In this document: piece by piece, positions 46,049 to 55,104 of the stretch
How positions within the stretch are numbered: position 1 is the stretch's first letter
How the letters are laid out: every line of letters starts with the position of its first letter
Source: Actinomycetospora callitridis
Lineage (GTDB): Bacteria > Actinomycetota > Actinomycetes > Mycobacteriales > Pseudonocardiaceae
Assembly (NCBI RefSeq): GCF_028737265.1
Contig: NZ_JAQZAK010000002.1
Location: forward strand, 1 to 64,000
Direction of reading: 5' to 3'
Length of the DNA stretch: 64,000 bases
Position numbers and translations under genes: made by a program
The notes under the pieces: model-generated
The model's database searches: none
What the model saw: the letters and a program-made list of their open reading frames with translations, nothing else
What the model was told of the DNA's origin: nothing

Positions 46049-49027
46049 TCATCCGGGCGCTCGGGGCAGTTCGGACGGCCTGACGACGCCGCGGGTGGCG
46101 GTCGTGCCGGTGCCGGCTGAGCCCGAGGAGCCGGCCCCGGTGGACGCCGGCTCCGCACGGGTGCGCGTGCTGGTGCCCGTCCCGGCGCCGGTGTTGGACG
46201 CGTCGGTGCCGCCGTCGGCGTCCCCGGCCTGCGCGCCGCCCTGCCCGGACCCGCCGGCCGTCTCGGCGCCCGTCTCGGCGCCGGCGAGGCCCGACACCGA
46301 CTCGAGCGTCTCGCCGATCTTGAGATCGTTCAGGAAGATCGTCGCCGGCTCGGCGGGCCCGCCGGTGTGGCGGTAGATGCCGGTCTTCAGGTAGTCGAAC
46401 GAGTCGATCATCGTGCCGCGCGGCGGCCGGAAGTCCTGCAGCACCTGCCGGCCCCCGCGGTACACCGACACCGAGCCGCCGCCCTCCTCGAACCGGATGT
46501 CCAGCTGGACGTCGAGGTTGCGGCCCGCCTGCACCGGCCCGAGGTCGCGGACGCGATCGCCGACGTTGGCGAGCCACAGGTTGCCGTCGACGATCTCCAG
46601 CGCGACCGGCGGCGAGGTGTTCGTGCCGCCGTCGTGGAGCTGCCAGATGACCTGCCAGTCCGAGGTGTCGACCGGGAAGTCGGCCGGCAGGAAGGCGCTG
46701 TAGCCGAAGAACAGGTGCTCTCCGGCCCGGATGTCCTGGGCCTCCTCGGGACGGACCTCCGAGCGCTTGGCGCCCCCGGGCACCTCGAGCTTGACCACCT
46801 GCCGACCCGGCACGTTGGGGCTCTCGACCTCCTCCGGATCCAGCCCGCCACCCTCGACGTTGCCTCCGTTGGAGTCCTGGAAGCCCGCCAGGCCCGAGGT
46901 CAGCGACCACAGGGCGTCGGTGGCCTCGCCCGCGCTGCCGCCCCGCGACCCGCCGACCTGTCCGGAGCTGCCGGCCTCGTCGGCCGCGTCGGAGGGCGTG
47001 GGGCGGGTGGTCGTGGTCTCGGCGCCCGCACCCCCGGAACCCGAAACATCGGCACCAGACGCTTCGGAATCCGAAGCATCCCCGCCGGCGTCCTCACCAC
47101 CCGAGCCCGTCGCGTCGGAGCCCGGTGCGCTTCCGGTGCTGCCCGTGCCGGTGCTGCCCGTCCCGCGGCCGCGCCCCGTGGTCGGCGGCTCGTCCGGTGG
47201 TGTCGTGGACCGGGGCGCCGCGCTGCTGTCTGCCGATCCGGTGCTCGATCCCGTCCCCGTGCCGCCGGTGCGGGGCGCCGTGGTGGGGGTCGGACCGCGC
47301 GAGCCCGTCGGCGTGGAGCCCGAGCCGGTGCCGGTGCCACCCGAGCTGCCGGTGCCCGGGGGCGTCGTGGCCGTCGCCCCGCCCGCGCCCGTGCCCGTGC
47401 CCGTGCCCGTGCCCGTGGCCGGCGGGGTGGTGGGCGTCGCGGCGCCCGAGCCGGTGCCGGTGCTCCTCCCGGGAGCCGTGGTGCCCGTGGACTCGGCCGC
47501 GCCGGCACCGGTGTCGTAGCCCGGGTCGGTGCCCGCCCCGGGCGCCGTGGTCCTCGGCGCCCCGGTCCCCGCGCCCGTGCCGGGAGCCGTGGTGCCCGTC
47601 GGCTCGGTCGCGCCGGCACCGGTGTCGTAGCCCGGGTCGGTGCCGGTGCTCGGGACCGTCGACCCCGTCGGCGCGGCCGAGCCGGTGCCCGCCCCGCCGG
47701 TGCCAGCGGGGGCGGCGGACCCGTCGCCGTCGTCGTCCCCGCCCGCGGGCGCCTGGCCGGTCGGGGCAGCACCGCCGGGCGTCGTCGTCCCCGGCGCCGT
47801 CGTGCCCGGCGCCGTGGTGCCGGCGGACGGAGCACCCGTGGCGGTGCCGGACGGCTGCCCGCCCGCGGGAGCCGTGCCGGGGGCCGGTAGCGAGGTGATG
47901 AGCCGGCCCAGCGACTCCGACGCCCAGGCCGTCGCCGGGGTGTCGGGAGCGACGGTCAGCTGCGGGTAGTCGATGTGCGCCGGGGCGGCGACGGCCTGCT
48001 CCAGCGGCGGCGGGGTGGCGCCCGCCGGAGTGGCGCAGACCGGGTCCTGGGGCGCACAGACCTCGATGGTGCGCGCGGCCAGCGCACCGAACCCGCCCTC
48101 GCGGGCCGCCAGCACGCCCTGTCCGGTGACGCCGGCGGGAACGGTGCGGACCCCGGCGCTGCGGGCGGGATCGCCGAACAGCCCGACGGCGAGGACCCGG
48201 TCGGCGGGGACACGCGGGTCCTGACCGGCCCCGATGCGGGCGGCGACGTCGCCGGCGACGTGGGCGCCCTGGGAGTAGCCGAACAGCATGGCGCGGCTGC
48301 CCGGGCACGCGGCGAGCTGCGCGGCCACCTGGTCGGTGAGGGTGCTGACCGCCTGCTGCTCGCTCGCCTCGTACGACGCGCCGACCTCCGGCCCGGCGAC
48401 GGCGACCACGGCGAGCCGCTCCCCCACCTGCTGCACGAGCGGGTCGGTGACCGCCGCGAGCGTCTCGCCGCCCGCGGCGCCGCTGCCGTTCACGGCGAAC
48501 AGCGTGACGTCCCGGCACTCGGCGGGCGCCGCACTGGGGGCAGCCAGGGTGACGACGCCCGTCCCGAACGCGCCGACCAGCAGCGTCGCGGCCAGCGTCC
48601 CCGCCACGGCGAGGACGCCCACGGGGCGCCGTCGCGGCCGGTCGGCCACCCCCGCGAGCACCGGCGCCCTCCGACGAGACCTCCGGCCGACGCCGTCCCA
48701 CGCCCCACCGGTGCCGGGCACCGGCGTCGCGCGGGGCGCCCGCGCGTCGTCGACGGCGCCATCGGGGTGCACGACCAGCGGCCACGCGCTCCACCGCCCG
48801 GCCATCTCGACGCGGACGGGCCGCCCGAGGTGGGCCGCACGGCGAGCGGCGACCGCGAGCCCGGCGCGGTGCGGGTCGGCGCCGCGACCCACGGGCACGA
48901 CCACGTCGTCGACGAGCAGCGGCACGCCACCCGGCGTGCGGTCGACCCGCAGCCGCACCACCGGCGCGGCGGGCACGGCGCGGCCGAACCGGTCGACGAG
49001 CTCGCCTCCGCCGCGCACCGACCGCAT
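46049..49027 (-). CDS. Exported cutinase-like domain / Pro-Thr-Gly linker / polysaccharide-lyase-like domain fusion
   Basis: A 992-residue protein. Residues 1-130 are cytosolic, basic and unfamiliar; a membrane helix lies at about 136-164. The cutinase domain (about 170-380) has CRDVTLFAVNGSG, Ser252 in MLFGYSQGAHVAGD, Asp328 in CAPQDPVCA and His351 in APAHIDYP, a complete triad, with two Cys pairs. A roughly 320-residue Pro/Thr/Gly/Ser linker follows with repeated TTAPG and DPGYDTGAGA units. Residues about 704-906 resemble heparin-lyase-type polysaccharide lyases (HLFFGYSAFLPADFPVD, WQVIWQLHDGG, YLKTGIYRHTGG). It would act outside the cell on ester and polysaccharide polymers. The lyase-domain match is by eye. 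Confidence 0.8.
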   Translation of the reverse strand: MRSVRGGGELVDRFGRAVPAAPVVRLRVDRTPGGVPLLVDDVVVPVGRGADPHRAGLAVAARRAAHLGRPVRVEMAGRWSAWPLVVHPDGAVDDARAPRATPVPGTGGAWDGVGRRSRRRAPVLAGVADRPRRRPVGVLAVAGTLAATLLVGAFGTGVVTLAAPSAAPAECRDVTLFAVNGSGAAGGETLAAVTDPLVQQVGERLAVVAVAGPEVGASYEASEQQAVSTLTDQVAAQLAACPGSRAMLFGYSQGAHVAGDVAARIGAGQDPRVPADRVLAVGLFGDPARSAGVRTVPAGVTGQGVLAAREGGFGALAARTIEVCAPQDPVCATPAGATPPPLEQAVAAPAHIDYPQLTVAPDTPATAWASESLGRLITSLPAPGTAPAGGQPSGTATGAPSAGTTAPGTTAPGTTTPGGAAPTGQAPAGGDDDGDGSAAPAGTGGAGTGSAAPTGSTVPSTGTDPGYDTGAGATEPTGTTAPGTGAGTGAPRTTAPGAGTDPGYDTGAGAAESTGTTAPGRSTGTGSGAATPTTPPATGTGTGTGTGAGGATATTPPGTGSSGGTGTGSGSTPTGSRGPTPTTAPRTGGTGTGSSTGSADSSAAPRSTTPPDEPPTTGRGRGTGSTGTGSTGSAPGSDATGSGGEDAGGDASDSEASGADVSGSGGAGAETTTTRPTPSDAADEAGSSGQVGGSRGGSAGEATDALWSLTSGLAGFQDSNGGNVEGGGLDPEEVESPNVPGRQVVKLEVPGGAKRSEVRPEEAQDIRAGEHLFFGYSAFLPADFPVDTSDWQVIWQLHDGGTNTSPPVALEIVDGNLWLANVGDRVRDLGPVQAGRNLDVQLDIRFEEGGGSVSVYRGGRQVLQDFRPPRGTMIDSFDYLKTGIYRHTGGPAEPATIFLNDLKIGETLESVSGLAGAETGAETAGGSGQGGAQAGDADGGTDASNTGAGTGTSTRTRAEPASTGAGSSGSAGTGTTATRGVVRPSELPRAPG

Positions 49028-49190
49028 TCACGCCCCTCCAGCCCGGCGGGACCCGGCCGGGGCCGGGACGGGGGCGGGACCGGTCACACGGCGCCGGATC
49101 GCCCTCGCGCGGTCAGCATCGGCGAGCGCGCCGGCGCGTGGGTGCGGTTCCGGACAAGTCGCCGAAGTCTTCCCGAGTGCAAAGGCGCGG

Positions 49191-51308
49191 CTACCCCAGC
49201 GCGTCCCGCAGGAAGGCGACCTGCAGCAGGAGCAGGTTCTCGGCGACGACCTCCTGGGGCGTCATGTGCGTGACACCCGACAGCGGCAGCACGGTGTGCG
49301 GATGCCCCGCGGCGAGCAGGGCGGAGGAGAGCCGGAGGGTGTGCGCGGCGACGACGTTGTCGTCCGCGAGCCCGTGGACGAGCATGATCGGCCGAGCCGG
49401 AGCCGTCGTCCCGGGGTCGTGGAGGATCGAGGAGCGCTCGTAGGCGTCCGGGCGCATGTCCGGGTGGTCGAGATAGCGCTCGGTGTAGTGGGTGTCGTAG
49501 AGGCGCCAGTCGGTCACGGGCGCGCCCGCGACCGCCGCGTGGAAGACGTCGGGCCTGCGGAGCACCGCGAGGGCGGCGAGGTACCCACCGAAGGACCAGC
49601 CGCGGATCGCGACACGGTCCAGGTCGAGGTCGCCGACCTGCTCGGCCGCCGCGTGCAGCGCCGCGACCTGGTCCTCGAGCACCGGGGTCGCGAGGTCGCC
49701 GAACACCGCCCGCTCGTAGCCGGGCCCCCGCCCGGGGGTCCCGCGGCCGTCGGCGACGACGACGGCGAAGCCCTGGTCGGCGAACCACTGGCTGGTGAGG
49801 AACGCCCCGCGCGACGCGAGGACCCGCTGGGAGTGCGGCCCGCCGTAGGGGTCGACCAGCACCGGGAGCCGGCGGGAGCCCGCCACGTGGTCGTGCGGAA
49901 GCAGCACGGCCACCGACGGACCACCGGGGTCCGTCGCGACCCGCCGCACCTGCGGGACGAGCCCCGGCGACTGCGCGTGCGACACCACCCCGACCGAGCT
50001 GCCGTCGGCCCGCAGGACCGTGGTGCGGGTGCCGTCGGAGTCGAGGTCGGCGCCGGCGAGCACGGTGACCCCGCCCGCGCGGCGTCCCGACCACACGCCG
50101 TACTGCGGCCCCAGCCGCACGGCCCCGTCCGCCCGCGACCACGTCCACACCGTCACGTCCTCGGGCCGCTCGGAGGCGGTGAACAGCACGGTGTCGCCGT
50201 CGACGTCCGCGACACCCCGCACCTGCAGCCCGGCCGGCGTGACGGGCACGCCGTCGACCACCAGGCGGCGCGTGTCGTCCCGGTCGGCGCAGCGGACGAG
50301 GGCGCCGTCGGAGAGGTGCGTGGGGACGCCGCCCACGAGGTCGACCCAGACGTCGTCGGTCTGCTCCACGGCCACCGTCGTCTCGCCCGTGTCCGGGTCG
50401 ACGCGGCGGACGTCGACGCGGCGCTGGTCGCGCGTGGAGACGGTGACGAGCATGTCGTGCACGCTCCACGCCACGTCGGCGAGATACGCGGTGTCCGCCC
50501 CGAGGTCGACGGCGGTACGGGTGCCGTCGAGGTCGACGAGGACGAGGTCGACGACGGCGTTGGCGGTGCCGGCCGCGGGGTAGGGCATCTCCGTCGGGCG
50601 GCGGTCGGGGTGCGCCGGGTCGGCGATCCACCACCGGCTCACCGGCCCGTCGTCGACGCGGGCGACGGCGAGCTGCGAGCCGTCGGGCGACCACCAGTAC
50701 CCGCGGTAGCGGTTCATCTCCTCGGCGGCGATGAACTCCGCGAGCCCCCAGCTCACCCCGGGGCCGTCGCCGTCCTCGGGGCCGGCCAGGGCGTGGGTCG
50801 TGCCGGTCGCGCGTTCGTGGACGTACAGCGTGCCGGCGCGCACGGCCGCGACGCGGGCGCCCGTCGGGTCGGGCCGCGGGTCGATCACGGGCCCGTCCAC
50901 CGGCAGCGGCTCCGGGCTCGCTCCGGGCACCAGGTCGACGGTGAACGCCCGGCCGGACACCACGAAGACCGCCAGGCTGCCCGCGGCGTCGAGGGCGTAC
51001 TCGACGATCCCGCCCGACTGCTCGCGAACCCGCTCGCGGCGGGCGCGCTCCTCCGGCGGCAGGTCCTCCTCGCCGGGGACGTCGAGATCGCGCGGGTCGA
51101 CGAGCAGGTGCTCCTGCCCGGAGGGGACGTCGAGCAGCCACAGGCACGTCACGGGGTCGTCGCCGGCGCGGCTGCGCAGCAGCACCACGCGGCGTCCGTC
51201 GGGCGAGACCGTGGGCCGGCGGGGGGCGCCGAGGGTGAACCGGCGCGTGGCGGCCTGGCGGCGCGGGAAGCTGGCCGTGGGATCGGAGGCGGCGGGGTCG
51301 ACGGTCAC
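49191..51308 (-). CDS. S9 family serine peptidase (dipeptidyl aminopeptidase IV-like)
   Basis: A roughly 705-residue peptidase with an N-terminal DPPIV-type beta-propeller (about 30-440; FIAAEEMNRYRGYWWSPDG is the DPPIV substrate-anchoring Glu-Glu motif with RYRGYWWSPDG) and a C-terminal alpha/beta hydrolase domain: RLPVLVDPYGGPHSQ, nucleophile Ser in IRGWSFGGYLAAL, Asp in MLVHGLADDNV and His in LSGVTHMTP. It removes N-terminal X-Pro or X-Ala dipeptides. No signal peptide is seen. GTG 51308 and GTG 51332 are both possible starts. Divergent from trpS. Confidence 0.9.
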   Translation of the reverse strand: MTVDPAASDPTASFPRRQAATRRFTLGAPRRPTVSPDGRRVVLLRSRAGDDPVTCLWLLDVPSGQEHLLVDPRDLDVPGEEDLPPEERARRERVREQSGGIVEYALDAAGSLAVFVVSGRAFTVDLVPGASPEPLPVDGPVIDPRPDPTGARVAAVRAGTLYVHERATGTTHALAGPEDGDGPGVSWGLAEFIAAEEMNRYRGYWWSPDGSQLAVARVDDGPVSRWWIADPAHPDRRPTEMPYPAAGTANAVVDLVLVDLDGTRTAVDLGADTAYLADVAWSVHDMLVTVSTRDQRRVDVRRVDPDTGETTVAVEQTDDVWVDLVGGVPTHLSDGALVRCADRDDTRRLVVDGVPVTPAGLQVRGVADVDGDTVLFTASERPEDVTVWTWSRADGAVRLGPQYGVWSGRRAGGVTVLAGADLDSDGTRTTVLRADGSSVGVVSHAQSPGLVPQVRRVATDPGGPSVAVLLPHDHVAGSRRLPVLVDPYGGPHSQRVLASRGAFLTSQWFADQGFAVVVADGRGTPGRGPGYERAVFGDLATPVLEDQVAALHAAAEQVGDLDLDRVAIRGWSFGGYLAALAVLRRPDVFHAAVAGAPVTDWRLYDTHYTERYLDHPDMRPDAYERSSILHDPGTTAPARPIMLVHGLADDNVVAAHTLRLSSALLAAGHPHTVLPLSGVTHMTPQEVVAENLLLLQVAFLRDALG

Positions 51309-51367
51309 GGGGCCGAGTCTGCCTGCTGCCACCCCCTCGACGCCCGAACCCGGTCGCCCCCTCCCGT

Positions 51368-51373
51368 TAGGCT
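51368..51373 (+). promoter_or_regulatory. trpS -10 element, apparently leaderless
   Basis: TAGGCT lies six bases upstream of the GTG at 51380, so the transcript would begin at the start codon. No Shine-Dalgarno sequence is present between them. A -35 is not convincing. Confidence 0.45.
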
Positions 51374-51379
51374 CGGCCC

Positions 51380-52408
51380 GTGGTGGAGACGCAGCGGCGC
51401 AAGATCGCCCTGACCGGGATCAAGCCCAGCGGCGAGCCGCACCTGGGCAACTACGTGGGGGCGATCCGGCCGGCGCTGGAGCTCGCCCGCACGGCCGACT
51501 TCGACTCGCGGTACTTCATCGCCGACCACCACGCGCTCACGGGTACGCCCGCGGCCGGCGACATCGCCGCGTGGACCCGCTCGGTGGCCGCGACCTGGAT
51601 CGCGGCGGGCCTCGATCCCGAGCGCACCGTCTTCTACAAGCAGTCCGACGTGCCGGAGACCTTCGAGCTGACCTGGATCCTGTCCTGCGTCACCGGCAAG
51701 GGCCTGATGAACCGCGCGCACGCCTACAAGGCGGCCCGCGACCGCAACGTCGAGGCCGGCGAGGACCCGGACGCCGGGATCAACCTCGGCCTCTTCGACT
51801 ACCCGGTGCTCATGGCCGCGGACATCCTGATCATGGAGTCCGACCTGGTGCCCGTCGGTCGCGACCAGCTCCAGCACGTCGAGATCGCCGCCGACGTCGC
51901 GGGCAGCTTCAACCACCGCTACGGCCAGGGCTTCCGGTTGCGCATCCCCGAGGCGGTGGTGCCGCCGGAGACGACGGGCCACACGCTGCCCGGTCTCGAC
52001 GGCCGCAAGATGAGCAAGTCCTACGACAACTACATCCCGCTCTTCCTACCCGCGCCGAAGCTCAAGAAGATGGTCCGCCGCATCCCGACCGACTCCACGC
52101 CGGTCGAGGCGCCGAAGGACCCGGACTCGTCGGCGGTGTTCCAGATCCTCGCCCAGTTCGCCGAGCCCGACGTCGTGGCCGACACCCGCAAGCGGCTCGA
52201 GGCCGGCGGCGTGGGCTGGGGTGACCTGAAGAACCAGCTCGCCGACGTGCTCGAGGCGCAGCTCGGCCCGCTGCGGGCGCGGTACGAGGAGCTCGTCGCG
52301 CCGGACAGCGAGCTCGACGCGATCCTGGCCCGCGGCGCCGAGGTGGCCCGCGAGCAGGCGTCGCGCGTGCTGCGGGGCGTGCGGCGCGCCGTCGGCGTGG
52401 AGGTCTGA
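51380..52408 (+). CDS. trpS: Tryptophan--tRNA ligase
   Basis: A 342-residue class I aminoacyl-tRNA synthetase charging tRNA-Trp. The N-terminal IALTGIKPSGEPHLGNYVGA contains the HIGH-type motif (HLGN), followed by YFIADHHALTG, LLMAADIL-like LMAADILIMESD, VPVGRDQLQHVEIA with the tryptophan-pocket Asp-Gln, and LDGRKMSKSYDNYI with a perfect KMSKS loop. Length is typical. The start GTG overlaps a leaderless-type promoter. It is not next to trp biosynthetic genes. Some actinomycetes carry a second, antibiotic-resistant TrpS; this form cannot be distinguished by eye. Confidence 0.93.
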   Translation: MVETQRRKIALTGIKPSGEPHLGNYVGAIRPALELARTADFDSRYFIADHHALTGTPAAGDIAAWTRSVAATWIAAGLDPERTVFYKQSDVPETFELTWILSCVTGKGLMNRAHAYKAARDRNVEAGEDPDAGINLGLFDYPVLMAADILIMESDLVPVGRDQLQHVEIAADVAGSFNHRYGQGFRLRIPEAVVPPETTGHTLPGLDGRKMSKSYDNYIPLFLPAPKLKKMVRRIPTDSTPVEAPKDPDSSAVFQILAQFAEPDVVADTRKRLEAGGVGWGDLKNQLADVLEAQLGPLRARYEELVAPDSELDAILARGAEVAREQASRVLRGVRRAVGVEV

Positions 52409-52433
52409 GCCCGGCTCGGCCGGACCCGACGCG

Positions 52434-52727
52434 TCAGCCGATGGTGGTGCGCTCGGCGATCCCGGCCGACTCGCGGCGCGGTGCCGGCAGACCGGCGACC
52501 AGCCCGTCCCAGCCGCCGCGACGGCCCATCTCGTCGGGCGTCTCCGGGACCTCGGGGACCTCGCCCAGCCAGAGACGCAGCGGTCCCGTGTCGAGCGGAC
52601 GCAGCGCGCCGTCGGGGTCGGTGGCCTCCGCGCGCCGGCGCAGCCAGGTGCCGAGCGCGACCGCCGTGACGATCGACGCGACGCACCAGCCGGTCACCAC
52701 GATCGCGACCCACATGAGGACCGGCAC
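52434..52727 (-). CDS. Small single-pass membrane protein, unknown
   Basis: A 97-residue protein with one N-terminal helix (VLMWVAIVVTGWCVASIVTA), a basic LGTWLRRRAE stop-transfer segment and a soluble Pro/Arg-rich tail containing RLWLGEVPEVPETPDEMG. GTG 52727 was chosen because GGAGG lies five bases upstream; earlier in-frame GTGs lack this. It is convergent with trpS. The family is unknown. Confidence 0.65.
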   Translation of the reverse strand: MPVLMWVAIVVTGWCVASIVTAVALGTWLRRRAEATDPDGALRPLDTGPLRLWLGEVPEVPETPDEMGRRGGWDGLVAGLPAPRRESAGIAERTTIG

Positions 52728-52961
52728 GAGCACCTCCGACGTCACAGGGAGCGCGGTGACCGAGCGTGCTCGGGGGACCACCGCGTGCGTTGCGCTGAGG
52801 ATGACATCTCACGTGGACCGGCGGGTAGGTTCTCACTCGATCGGACGTCCGGACACCAACCGTTGGGCGACCCTGAAGGACCGTTTGCGGCATCCGCGAC
52901 CGTTGAGCGTCGAGTAGAGACCTTTCGGCGCGTCAGCGGGACCGACGACCAACGGTGAGAG

Positions 52962-53384
52962 TCATCCGGCTTCGAGAGCAGCAGCGATACTCCGAGCGAC
53001 GGCAGCTGACTCGTCCGGAGAGGCGTAGGGGTGGCGCGGCCCGAGGAAGAAGCGCAGCCCGTCCTTGGGCCGGCGGGGGATCACGTGCAGGTGCAGGTGC
53101 GGCACCGACTGGCTGATCACGTTGTTGATCAGCACGAGCGATCCGGGCGCGTCCATGGCGCCCTCCACCGCCCGCTCGAGGCGCTGGGCGAGCGTGAAGA
53201 ACGCCGGGAGCTCGGCGGGGGGCAGGTCGGCGAGCGTGGTGACGTGCGTCCGCGGGACGAGCAGGACGTGACCCGGGAAGACCGGCTTGGTGTCCAGGAA
53301 CGCCACCGTCGTGGGGCCGGAGTGGACGACGTCGGCCGGCGCGTCGCCGGCGACGACCGCACAGAAGGCGCAGGGCTTGCTCAC
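52962..53384 (-). CDS. HIT-family protein
   Basis: A 140-residue histidine-triad nucleotide hydrolase/transferase: CAFCAVVAGDAPADVVHSG, FLDTKPVFPGHVLLVPRTHV, a long helix AFFTLAQRLERAVEGAM and the catalytic triad SVPHLHLHVIPRRPKDG (H-x-H-x-H). The two N-terminal cysteines may bind zinc in some members. Substrates of bacterial HIT proteins are AMP-lysine-like or dinucleotide compounds; the physiological one is unknown. It starts GTG at 53384, divergent from the amidotransferase gene 27 or 60 bases away. Confidence 0.92.
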   Translation of the reverse strand: MSKPCAFCAVVAGDAPADVVHSGPTTVAFLDTKPVFPGHVLLVPRTHVTTLADLPPAELPAFFTLAQRLERAVEGAMDAPGSLVLINNVISQSVPHLHLHVIPRRPKDGLRFFLGPRHPYASPDESAAVARSIAAALEAG

Positions 53385-53410
53385 GGGTCGCAGCGTGTCA
53401 GGGTCACCGG

Positions 53411-54178
53411 ATGGATCGACGCACCCGGGGCGTTGGGACGACCATGGAATCGGACATGGACCCGGCCGTGGACTCCCCGACCCTCCTCGTGATCGGCCAC
53501 GAGACGGACACCGACACCGTGCCCGTGCTGGCCGGGACCCTGACCACCTGGGCGACGGACCGCGGCGTCACCGTCGTACCCGTCGTCGCCGGGCAGTCGC
53601 TGCCCGATCCCGCCGACGTGGACGCGATCGCCGTCCTCGGCTCGGCGCAGGGCGCGTGGGACGACGACGTGCCGTGGCTCGCCCCCGAGATCGAGCACCT
53701 CCGGGCGGCGATCGCCGCCCACACGCCGGTGCTCGGCATCTGCTTCGGCGGCCAGCTGCTCGCGCGCGTGCTCGGCGGCCGGGCCGAGCCCGCCTCGGGA
53801 CGCCGCGAGAACGGGTGGCAGGAGATCATCACCACCGCCCCGGACGTGGTGCCCGCCGGGCCGTGGATGGAGTTCCACTTCGACACGTTCACCGCGCCCC
53901 CGTCGTCGGAGGTGCTCGCCACCTCGCCCCGCTGCGACCAGGCGTTCCGCGAGGGCCCGCACCTGGGCCTGCAGTTCCACCCCGAGGTCACCCCCGAGGA
54001 GTTCGATCTCTGGATGCGCCGGTTGTCCGCGGAGCGCCTGATCGAGCTCGGCATCGACCCCGCGGCCCTGCGCGCCGAGACCGTCGCGCGCGCCGAGGAG
54101 TCGCGCGTCGCGAGCTGGGGCCTGTTCGACGCGTTCGCCGAGCGGGCGGGACTGGTGAACCGCACAGTGGCCCGATGA
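53411..54178 (+). CDS. Class I glutamine amidotransferase-like protein
   Basis: A 255-residue protein with the class I amidotransferase triad: nucleophile Cys in TPVLGICFGGQLLARVLGG, His and Glu in GLQFHPEVTPEEFDLW. Similar free-standing proteins act on glutamate or other amino-acid conjugates (GMP-synthase-like family). The ATG at 53411 is used here; an ATG at 53444 is equally plausible and leaves more room for the divergent promoter. The stop overlaps the start of the F420-type gene (ATGA), so the two are co-translated. Confidence 0.85.
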   Translation: MDRRTRGVGTTMESDMDPAVDSPTLLVIGHETDTDTVPVLAGTLTTWATDRGVTVVPVVAGQSLPDPADVDAIAVLGSAQGAWDDDVPWLAPEIEHLRAAIAAHTPVLGICFGGQLLARVLGGRAEPASGRRENGWQEIITTAPDVVPAGPWMEFHFDTFTAPPSSEVLATSPRCDQAFREGPHLGLQFHPEVTPEEFDLWMRRLSAERLIELGIDPAALRAETVARAEESRVASWGLFDAFAERAGLVNRTVAR

Positions 54179-55104
54179 GCAGTGCCCAGACGACGAGTGA
54201 CCCGATGAAGGTCCGGGTCGGCATCGGCGCCGGACCCTCGCGCGACGACCCGGCCGCGGCCACGCTCGAGCTCGTCGACGGCTGCGAGGCGCGGGGCATC
54301 GACTCGGTGTGGTTCCCCGACCGCATCGCCGCGCCCGCCATCGAGCCGCTCGTGGCGATGGGCTGGGCCGCCGCCCGCACGAGCTCGCTGAAGGTCGGCA
54401 GCGGCGTGATCGTCCTGCCGGGCCGCAACCCGGCGGTCGTGGCGGCTCAGCTGGCCTCCCTCGCCGCCCTGGCACCGAAGCGGATCCTGCCGGTCTTCGG
54501 CCTGCGCCCCGCCACCGCGGCCGAGCGCACCGCGTACCCGGTCAAGGGGCCGCGTGCGGCGGTGTTCGAGGAGGCCCTGACGGTGGTGCGGCGCCTGCTC
54601 ACCGAGGAGTCGGTGACGTTCCACGGGGCGTTCTTCGTGCTCGACGACGCCGTCGTGGCGCCGCGCCCGGCCCGTCCGCTCGACCTCTGGCTCGGTGGCC
54701 TCGTGCCGGCCGCCCTGCGCCGGGTCGGACGGCTGGCCGACGGGTGGCTCGCCTCGTTCGTCACCCCCGCCGAGGCGGGCGAGGCACGTCGCACGATCGC
54801 CGCCGCGGCCGACGAGGCGGGTCGCGAGGTCGAGGACGACCACTACGGCACGAACCTCCTCGTCCTGCCGCCCGGGACGTCCGCGCAGGACGCGGACCGG
54901 GCGCGCGCGTCCTTCGCGCACCGGCGGCCCGAGATCGACCCGGACGAGCTCCTCGTCGACGGCTGGGACGCCGCGCGCGCTCAGGTGCAGCGGTTCGTCG
55001 ACGAGGGCATCACGAAGTTCGTCGTCCGGCCGGCCGTCGCGCCGGTGTCGTGGCCGGGGTTCCTCGACGAGTTCGCCGAGCACCTCGTGCCGCTGGAGAG
55101 TTAA
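54175..55104 (+). CDS. LLM-class F420-dependent oxidoreductase (MSMEG_3544-like)
   Basis: A 309-residue luciferase-like monooxygenase-fold protein: VRVGIGAGPSRDDPAAAT, ARGIDSVWFPDRIAAPA, SLKVGSGVIVLPGRNPAVVA (in part), RAAVFEEALTVVRRLLTEESVTF, PLDLWLGGLVPAALRRVGRLADGWLASF. This is the actinobacterial F420-dependent subgroup, which lacks the residues for FMN-reductase partners. The substrate is unknown. It overlaps the amidotransferase gene and its stop codon overlaps the stop of the convergent PPOX gene in a shared TTAA. Confidence 0.87.
   Translation: MSSAQTTSDPMKVRVGIGAGPSRDDPAAATLELVDGCEARGIDSVWFPDRIAAPAIEPLVAMGWAAARTSSLKVGSGVIVLPGRNPAVVAAQLASLAALAPKRILPVFGLRPATAAERTAYPVKGPRAAVFEEALTVVRRLLTEESVTFHGAFFVLDDAVVAPRPARPLDLWLGGLVPAALRRVGRLADGWLASFVTPAEAGEARRTIAAAADEAGREVEDDHYGTNLLVLPPGTSAQDADRARASFAHRRPEIDPDELLVDGWDAARAQVQRFVDEGITKFVVRPAVAPVSWPGFLDEFAEHLVPLES

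Noticed and set aside
46900..47900. Dense short repeats that might suggest a CRISPR-like array or minisatellite
   Set aside because: The repeats are in frame and code for the Pro/Thr/Gly linker of the cutinase fusion; unit lengths vary and there are no unique spacers of constant size.
48288..51413. 1041-codon plus-strand frame
   Set aside because: Antisense to the S9 peptidase and the cutinase N-terminus; no domains, shadow composition.
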